Assembly: GCA_021307315.1 (NCBI GenBank)
Contig: JAJSPD010000014.1
Span: forward strand, 1 to 64,000
Direction of reading: 5' to 3'
DNA from: Bisporella sp. PMI_857
Lineage: Eukaryota > Ascomycota > Leotiomycetes > Helotiales > Helotiaceae
Length of the DNA: 64,000 nucleotides
This document shows, in pieces, positions 56,728 to 64,000 of the stretch. Each line of letters begins with the position of its first letter. The first letter of the stretch is position 1. A model generated the notes under the pieces. It was not told where the DNA came from. It worked only from the letters and a program-made list of their open reading frames with translations, and searched no databases. The position numbers and the translations under genes are program-made.

Positions 56728-57371
56728 TCAAATGTCAACATTTGGCCCATGTCCGAAATCAACATCTCCCTTCACCTCATGTCCGCTTGCCCGAGTGTTG
56801 ATTGCGTCCATATTTCGACAGATTTTTCGCCACGAAAGTTGAGGCAATGGCCGCTGTGCCTTTGAGTCTACTTGCCAGGGCACATGGGTAGTACCAGCTT
56901 GACAAATCAAGCTCTGGCGAATCCAATCTAGGCAATGATCGCGTGGGGTATCAGTATTTCACAAATTTGAACGCCTGATAGGAAGACTTGCCAATGTGAT
57001 TGGCCCCTTTACCAGTATAATATTCGTTCTCCATTCTCTAGAAGGTAACATGGGAAACTTATTCTGTACATTTCTACAACAGGAAGCCACAAAGCTTGAC
57101 GGATCGTGTTCAGGCAGTGAAGCTGATGATATACTTCTATTTGAATAAGAAGCTGGTTGGGATGATGAGGCACCGTTAATGTCGTGCTTTTGAGTTTCAT
57201 TGCCTCAATAGCGTCGATGCAGCTGTGCACTCTACCTGTGCGCACTTAGCTACCTACTTGACAGTGGTCCCAGAAGTCGCGGAGGGAAAGTAGATGTGCT
57301 GACCTCCATAGAGTTCCGCCCACACTGAATCTGTGGAAGAGTCTGGAATGCCATCATTACCGTTCGCCATA
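56728..57371 (-). pseudogene. Degenerate UstYa-like (DUF3328) gene
   Basis: On the minus strand the family order is visible but not in one frame. A start region MANGNDGIP...DSVWAELYG (57371) is followed by LIQIEVYHQLHCLNTIRQAL, the first HxxHC copper-type motif. Later comes DHCLDWIRQSLICQAG, the second HCxD motif, ending with W-KICRNMDAI. UstYa-type proteins modify ribosomal peptide or other natural products (known). Between the two motifs (about 56945-57020) every frame has a stop, and no convincing intron joins them. There is no N-terminal membrane helix. I call it a pseudogene or fragment. Confidence 0.6.
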
Positions 57372-57725
57372 TACATGCGTAGGTGCTTGCAAATGCTAAT
57401 AGTAACTCTCAACCTAGTTAAGAGTCACGCGAGCTTCTGCTTGTATGTACTGGAACGTATATCAGCCGTCCTTATATTACAGAGCTTTTGTATTGAGGGA
57501 TTCTTTTGCGTAGTTAGCTCTTTAGATGACTACAACATCACCATTAGGAATCTGCCTTACTAATAAGATCGAGAATCCCATTCTATTTTAACTCTGAGAA
57601 GTCCCTTACATAGCCCTATATTATTCACAAGATCACACAGTATGCCCAATACCTCGCCGGCACTCCATCCTCAACTGCAGTATACACACTTGGACAAACT
57701 GCTGGTTGCAAGAACCATATTCCAC
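57372..57725. other. Intergenic, no gene supported
   Basis: 354 bp between the UstYa-like start and the stop codon of the next minus-strand frame. Nothing recognisable. Confidence 0.4.
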
Positions 57726-58586
57726 CTACGAGTACATCAAAAGGTTCCAGAAGCTCGTTTGAGGCGGTCTCGACGGTGCTAGATGCCACCGCTTGCCCTG
57801 ATCCCACTTCCAGACAAGGCCATCCCACCCTCGACAGACCAGTCGAGTTTGCCTCCTCGAGAACAGCTTCAGTTTATTTTCAGCAGTGAGCTCTTCCACT
57901 GATACTTCCGCCTGGTCGTCGAAACCTGTTCGAATGTCTCCTAGATTGTGCGGGTGATGAACGTCTCTAGCCATGCGTACAGTGATATGACTTTGCCATT
58001 TCGCATCTGCAGAGTCTAGGCCGGCACCCAGATTGACCCATCTTGTAACAAATACCGCAAACCCTCGCTCTCCAAAGTCTATTGCATCTAACACGTAGTC
58101 CATCCAACAATAAGGGCATTGCAATATTTGTGTACGACAATTCTCTCGAGACTCTAGCTAGTCAAGTCTAGATCTCACCAGATCCGATACCAGGTTTTTA
58201 TTCAAAGGTCCTAGTCGTGTATGTACACAGACATCATTTGACAAGCTATTCTTAGCTAATTCGTGGATGAAATAATCGCGTCGGCTCCAAGGGAGAAGTA
58301 TCCATGTCTGAGACCGTATCAGAAGTTCATTGGAGACAATCTGGGCATCGACGGATAATAGAGTGATTTTCTGTTGGGCCTGATCGTGTTCAACCTCTAG
58401 GTGTTGAAAAGCCTCAAGGGGAAATCCCATATCAGTGCCGCAATAGTGCTGCTTTATTGTTAACTGGATGTGAGGAAAATATGCCCGATACCGCGACAGG
58501 AATAGATGACGATAGCCTGAACTCTGCCAAATACAACGAGGGCCAAAGCGGCGTGTCATTATCCGGGGCCACTTAATTACACACAT
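57726..58586 (-). pseudogene. Broken conserved fungal hypothetical gene
   Basis: One continuous frame from ATG 58586 to 57726 is interrupted by a single TAG at 58158-58160. Before it: YFPHIQLTIKQHYCG, GFPLEAFQHLEV, SVDAQIVSNELLIRSQTWILL. After it: QCPYCWMDYVLDAIDFGERG, FVTRWVNLGAG. The second half, with a CPYC pair and Trp-rich end, resembles uncharacterised proteins common in Leotiomycete and Sordariomycete genomes (from memory; no family name). The stop could have come from CAG by one C-to-T change. Confidence 0.55.
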
Positions 58587-59548
58587 TCGATGAAGGCATG
58601 CACACTCCTGAGTTGTCGTTTAGCTCAAGTGAGTGCAAGGCAGAATTTGATAGTTGCACTTAAGCCCTAAAAAGTCTAGAAGAGTTCACTAGCCAAATGC
58701 CCAAACTGGCCGGCCGCTCAAAATAAATTTAGTTGCAGCAATACCACAATTTGAAGAATGTAATGTAATATTCAGAGTATTCTTCATAATATGTGAAGTT
58801 TTTAAAAATTCTCATTTTTTGAGAAGCGCTGGGATGAAAACCGTGATGCCGCATCTGCTCCAGAGCTACTCGCCCAAGTCAAATGTCGGCAGGCGTTAGT
58901 ACCAAGCTAAAAAGCTCCGGTGCATCGTGCCTTAGTATGCGGAAGATATCAAGATGTTATATTTGAAAGTGAGAGATGAATTTCGGGTTTACTTTTCTCA
59001 ATCCTTAAAACAATGAACCGGCCACTCATTGCGTTGTCATGTTGTAATCTTGGTTTGGTAGAACCAAAACCACAACGTTCGTTACTCTACGGAAATGCAT
59101 AGTTTTGAAACTGCTTTTCGTTTTTCTCTCTCTCTAAGGGCATACCCTAAACATGTCGGTGATTGCATTGAAACTGGTAAAGAGATGAATGCTCGTTCCT
59201 GCTCTGATTACGAGCACATAGTTATAAGACTCTATATTTCGTTAAATATTCACTCTAGCCTTTAAATATTTGCGATTCCTTACTGTATTGACTAGACATC
59301 CCAAAATCCTATGCATCAAAGGTAGACAGCAGCGTGCTAAGGCGTCCATGTGATCACACCAGCCTAAGCGAGCCCCTGAGGCTAGGTAATAACCAAGGTC
59401 TAAGCTACCGGTTGTTTTCCAGACTCCCCTTTTAAGGCTTACTGTAATGTTCGGGTTCGCCCGAAACGAGCTCTCTTCGCCTCATAGCTATGTAAATTTC
59501 AGATATAACTGTTCATTCCCATTTTAAACTTTAAGCTAAATTATCTAC
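58587..59548. other. Intergenic, no gene supported
   Basis: 962 bp, AT-rich, between the broken gene and the 3' end of the gamma-glutamyltransferase gene. Confidence 0.4.
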
Positions 59549-61422
59549 CTAAACAACGAAGCCTCCAGAGTTGAGCTGTCTTGGCTCTCCAGCCGCCTCA
59601 AACGTTCCGTTGCTCAGTCGTCTCAATGCTTGCGCAGTAGAGCCGCCAACTGCCACAAATGCAACATTTGCTCCAATTTCCTTGAAGAAAGCCGTGGTCT
59701 GGTTGCTATACCCTTTGATTCCATAGGTGTCGCTGCCATACTCGAAGGACACGGTATTGGGGCTAAGCTGGTCATGGAATCGTGGCTGCGAGAGTGCTTG
59801 AATCGAGGTCATGTTCTGGTCAAGCACGTGCCAAAGGTGCTGAATTATCTCAGTAATGATGCGGGAACCTCCAGCCGATGCATGAGAAATATACACGGTG
59901 CCGTTCGGAAATTCCACAATGGTCGGAGAGATTGAGGAGAGGGGTCTAGCATGGGGTTTAATGTAGTTTGCCGGAGACGGAGGATAACCAAACGCATTTG
60001 TAGTGTTAGGTATGCTAAAGTCTAATAAGTGTCAATTAGTCATGAGCATACTCTATTCACAATAGCAAGACCATCATATTAAGATTCGTGCATTCTGATG
60101 TGTGGTGCTGAAGACTAGAAGCTGGCTTACCGTTCATTTCATTGTTCATAATGACACCGGTTTCTGGTACCATCAACCGACTACCAAATATCGCATTGAT
60201 AGTGCTGGTCATGGCAATAGTTAGTCCACTCTTGTCACTTGAAACAGTGGCCGAAGTACCATCGTCTGTTAAAATACCGTAATTGCTCGGATTGTACGCG
60301 GAAGAATTCAAAGTCGCAAACTGCTGAATCCTTCCTCTGATCTCTGCGGCGGTCTTTTCGGAAACCATATCCTGCTGATATTTGGTCAGGTTCGGCATAA
60401 AGCTAGCATCGCCAAGCAGAGTGCGTTGGCCATATGCAAAACGCATGGCTTCATCCAGATAATGGGTCGAGAAGTTAAGCTGGGAGGGAGAAGACATGTC
60501 ATATCCTTCCACGATCTTCAATGTCGACAATACCACCGCTCCACTTGACGGTGCACTACCACTGTGTATCTTGTAGCCTCTGTATGTGATATTGGAACGG
60601 GGTCGGATAGCGACAGTGTAATTGGCCAGATCTGCGAGTGTCATTGTGCCATTGGACTTCTGTAGTGCTGTTATTGTCGCTTTCGCAATAGCTCCTTTAT
60701 AAAACGCATCTGGGCCGTGCTGAGCGATCGATTCTAAAGTAACTGCATAACGTTTCCTAGTCATGATATCACCCAGCCCAAGTCTTGTTCCATTCGGTGC
60801 GAAATCGAGAGCCCATGTTTGGTCGTAGGTCAAATAGTCGTAACTGCTCGTTGCAGACTGCATGTATCGTACCAAATCCGCCGACACCACAAAGCCATAT
60901 CTTGCAAGCTTGACTGAGGGAGTAATTAGGGTTTTCCACGGCAGAGACCCATAATGCTTATGTAGATATTCCAGTCCGCGCAACTCTCCGGGTACCCCGC
61001 TCGCCAACCCACCATAGAGAGAAAGGTTCGAATTCGAGAGAGGAGGCGAGTACATGGCCTCGAAAGCCGCGGCGGGTGCTGTTTCTCGGAAATCGATGAA
61101 TTCGTACCCTCCATTCTTCGAACGCACGAGTGCAAATCCTCCACCTCCAAGACCAGAGTGGTACATGCCGACCACGCCAACGCAGAACTGGGTCGCAATG
61201 ATCTAGGTTGGGTCAATTGTGATCGGGAGAATAAGAATAAGATGGACCTACAGCATCGGCGGCATTGCCTCCGGCTTTCAAGGTATCAATGCCAATTTGA
61301 GAACATTCTTTGCATTCTGAAGCTACGGCTCCTAGCTGTCCGGGCTTTGGCGCAGGTTGCGGGAGAGCGAGAGCCGCAGATGCAAGGAAACTGTAGACAG
61401 TGAAGATCTTGCGGCACAACAT
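59549..61422 (-). CDS. Secreted gamma-glutamyltransferase/hydrolase (Ntn-hydrolase family)
   Basis: Three exons (61422-61252, 61202-60131, 60021-59549) give 571 aa. A signal peptide is evident (FTVYSFLASAALALPQP), followed by AVASECKECSQIG, GGNAADA, GMYHSGLGGGGFALV, FRETAPAAAFEAMY, and GGLASGVPGELRGLEYLH. The autoprocessing site is DDGTSATVSSDKSG, with the nucleophile Thr at ~373. The small subunit has NNEMNDFSIP and PLSSISPTIV. The His usually found two residues after the Thr is Ala here. Ten or so NxS/T sites fit secretion. It should cleave gamma-glutamyl bonds of glutathione outside the cell or in the vacuole; activity may be altered by the His change. Confidence 0.9.
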
Positions 61423-62970
61423 GACTGCTGGAACGGCAGAGAGAAGGAACTAAGAGGAAAGGAGAGGAGAGGAGGAGGAGGAGAAAAATGTAGAGATGGA
61501 TAACCCACCGTTGGGAGGTTAAATGTTAAATACCTACCTTTTTTGGATCTGCCCCGAAGCGGCGCCTTCGATTAATCAATACTGATAACTTACAGTTGCA
61601 GTACAGCATTGAGAGCTGCTGTACAGCACCTGGACAGCAGGCTCGGAAGCCTGGCGAGCCCTGGCACCCTAGCGCGGGCGTCGGGGCAGGTACAGTAGTG
61701 CTTGCGGATCTTGTGTAGCTAGCTTGTAGCTCCCACTTCTGTCGGACCGCGTAACCAGATTCATTTTGATAGAAAATCCGGATGTGGACGATTGAGGATA
61801 TCCTTCGGCCACCAAGGCAAAGTAACAATGAAGTAAACTTTGGAGGTTTGAGCTGAGACTTTGACGTCCAAGCTAAGACAGCCAGTTGGTGGGGATGGCG
61901 TCATGACCGACTAATCAGAGTCAGGTTAAGTAAGACGCTGGTATCAATACCTCCAACTATTAATGTAGGAGTCAATATCTTAATAAATGGCATTCAGACG
62001 AGAACTACTATTACAAATATATCTAGCACATGTGTTCCTCGATTTGATATATTGAACTCTTGTGGTTATCCACCATTTTCCCTTCACACGTAATGCCTCA
62101 GGTATCATCCAACGGGACTATTACATTACAATAAGGCAAGCGATTAAAATACACCCGCTGTATACTCCACTTTTTCCTACACCGGGTGTATTTTAATCAC
62201 TTGCCTTACAATAAGCGGTGCCCTGGCAATGAAATGCTGATTAATCACACGTGATCTATAATCACATGTATATTCAACTTCTATCTTTCTTATTTCATCA
62301 CATCTACGACTCTCCTCCAAGATCATGACGACAGGTTCATGTTTCGTTTCATATTACATTTTGTGTTATTATCACATCTATCAGAAGTAGCCAGCCGATA
62401 ATGGTGAGATGGTCCATGCCAACCTTGACTCAGTTGCCGGCAATTGCCTCTACCCTGGGGGGGGTTCTGTTTAGCAATACTTCCATTCTCCGGCTCATTT
62501 CCTTCATTTCCCTCATTTCGAACTCGACTTCCGTCCTCTTCTACTTAATACTTGCATTTCCAACTACTTTCGTTGTCTCATGCCTCATCAAATTGGCCAT
62601 GATTCGTGCCCTGTGGGTTGCCTTGGTGCGAGTCGGCTGAGGAGGCAGCTCAAGCTTCACCACATGCGATAGCGCACAATTCCTTATCATTGGTATTGCT
62701 TATCAACATGGACCTTTACATAATGGCGACATTTGATATGAAGTTATGTATACCCGATCAACAGATTTACTCTTTAGACTCGCTCATAATTATTCAGTTA
62801 GAGACCCGCTCTCAGATATGTTTTTGTGTAAACGTGAGATCATAGCGCTCTGGTAGTTAGGCGTGAATAGTATCCCAAGTCGTCAATCGTGCCGCCAACC
62901 GACGAATTTAAGTATCCAAATAAGTGCATAATACCAAAATGGATATGATATCAGCCTTGTCATTGCTGAT
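61423..62970. other. Intergenic with GGT promoter and a fold-back element
   Basis: The GGT 5' side carries an AGG/GA-rich tract (about 61441-61487; CT-rich in the gene's sense), typical of fungal core promoters. The fold-back element at 62133-62207 is listed separately. A 79-codon hydrophobic frame at 62401-62640 is not convincing. Confidence 0.45.
62133..62207. mobile_element. 75 bp MITE-like fold-back element
   Basis: Arms of 28 bp, AAGGCAAGCGATTAAAATAC-ACCCGCTG and its inverted partner ending CTTGCCTT, differ at only two positions and enclose ~19 bp. The 5 bp ACAAT occurs directly on both sides (62128-62132 and 62208-62212), consistent with a target-site duplication. There is no coding capacity. 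It could alternatively be a terminator-like hairpin, but length and flanks favour a miniature inverted-repeat element. Confidence 0.6.
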
Positions 62971-64000
62971 TCACGTAGAACTCCCACTCTCGAGGATGTT
63001 GTTCGCGGTTCTCAGCATCCTCGTCTCGCCCTCTAGCAGTTGCTGCTCATTCTCGACCCACTTTGTTAAACCCATAGCCCTCATACCCGCCTCTCCTACA
63101 AGCTTGTGCACGGAATTGACGCCTGGTCGGCCTACATGGTGACTCTCCCCAATACCGCCAGGGAAGTCGGGTCCTGGTGTTCCTTGGAGGAAGGCATCGC
63201 GTTGTAGAGCAAGGTACTCGGCATTTGCTTCTGTAAGCGGACAAACTGGGATATAGAGCACACTGGAATCAAATTTTCCATGGTGCACTGAATCGACGGC
63301 GTGGATAGCTACACAAGTGTTAGTGAAGATAGGTTAGGAAGGAATAAGAACAAGGCGTCTTACCATCACAATGCCAAGCAACGTAGTCCCCTGGCTCAAT
63401 CTTAGGGATATGCACCATAGACTTCGCCAATTCAAGATGAGGATGTAGAGAATTATTAAGCTCCTGACTGTGCCCGGGCGTGGCACCTTGCAAAGTTGCG
63501 GTGATGTCTGGCTCGAATTTCCAATTCTTCTCGTCCAAGTATGCTTGCGTATAATTTCCAAACGCGTCGGTCTCCGGCGGCGAGATAGCAGTAAAGAAAG
63601 GACGAAGCAGCATATATGCGGTCGTCAAACGGACCATGGGATTGACCAAAAGAGTGCCTTCGCCAGGGCCAGTCCATGACATCGATAACCAGCCTTGGAA
63701 CATGCGGAACATAGAGCAAGCGCCTGCTCCGTTGTAGAGATCAGTCTGAGCGGCTAGCCTACAACTCGACTCCCAAGGGTCATATTTATCCCATTCTCCT
63801 TTCCAGATCTTGTCGTAGACCCCAGACACGCCGTATCCCGTCTCTTCCCAGCGCTCTACACTCCCGCCATCTACATGCGGGCCAAGCGCAAACCCTGCAT
63901 CACCTGGTTGTCTTATCCGCAAGCGGTCTGCATACGTGACAGGATGGCGTGTAGATATCAAGGCGTCGGGATCTTTGGTATGCCACGTTTTCATGAGAAG
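62971..64000 (-). CDS. DUF1479 (YbiU-like, 2-oxoglutarate/Fe(II) oxygenase-type) protein, 5' end outside window
   Basis: Two exons are visible (64000-63364 and 63308-62971), 324 codons plus stop; the N-terminus lies beyond the window, since family members are ~400-450 aa. Seen: TRHPVTYADRLRIRQPGD, LGPHVDGGSVERWE (HxD iron-ligand pair), YDPWESSCR, MFRMFQGWLSMSWTGPGEGTL, PGDYVAWHCDAIHAVD (second His region, across the intron), and SVLYIPVCPLTEANAEYL. The fold belongs with iron-dependent oxygenases; the substrate is unknown. The ATG at 63994 is probably internal. Confidence 0.85.

Noticed and set aside
62401..62640. Small hydrophobic protein (79 codons)
   Set aside because: Hydrophobic stretches are common in T-rich intergenic DNA; no homologue pattern or flanking signals support it.

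Overview
The window reads as nuclear DNA of a filamentous ascomycete. Genes carry many short introns (about 45-70 bp, GT-AG), are densely packed on both strands, and include HET, NACHT/NB-ARC-type, Zn2Cys6 and DHA1-transporter families. The mix of HET/NLR/kinase genes and transposon debris would suit a Leotiomycete, but that placement is inference. I assembled gene models by hand from splice signals. The complete protein-coding models all have a total coding length divisible by three, except where I flag a break.

Region 1 (about 1.8-24.5 kb) is a compact run of 11 enzyme, regulator and transporter genes. In order they are a DODA/LigB extradiol dioxygenase, an aldehyde-dehydrogenase-fold protein lacking catalytic residues, a cupin, a BBE-like FAD oxidoreductase, an SDR, a CocE/NonD hydrolase, a stand-alone histidinol-dehydrogenase-like enzyme, a transcription factor with two C2H2 fingers plus a Zn2Cys6 cluster, a FAD monooxygenase fused to an acetoacetate-decarboxylase-like domain, a second SDR and a DHA1-type MFS transporter. 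No polyketide, peptide or terpene synthase is present. The set therefore looks like a catabolic or detoxification cluster for a ring compound: hydroxylation, ring cleavage, ester or amide hydrolysis, redox steps and decarboxylation, with its own regulator and exporter.

Region 2 (about 25-36.2 kb) is a graveyard of conflict-type genes and transposons. It holds a broken F-box-like gene, an alpha/beta-hydrolase NLR with two in-frame stops, and a 5.66 kb stretch bounded by inverted ACGTCCATCCCT ends with TA on both sides. That stretch contains a decayed pogo/Fot-type transposase and a HET-ankyrin gene split by a frameshift.

Region 3 (about 36.6-44 kb) is a glycerol/sugar module: an aquaglyceroporin, a glycerol kinase and an MFS sugar transporter.

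Region 4 (about 46.5-54 kb) has two related kinase genes facing away from each other. One is a kinase only. The other runs kinase then HET domain, with an apparent +1 frameshift in the linker.

Region 5 (about 55-64 kb) holds a GFA/CENP-V-type zinc protein, a degenerate UstYa-like gene, a broken conserved hypothetical gene, a secreted gamma-glutamyltransferase, a 75 bp fold-back MITE-like element and the 3' part of a DUF1479 protein cut by the window edge.
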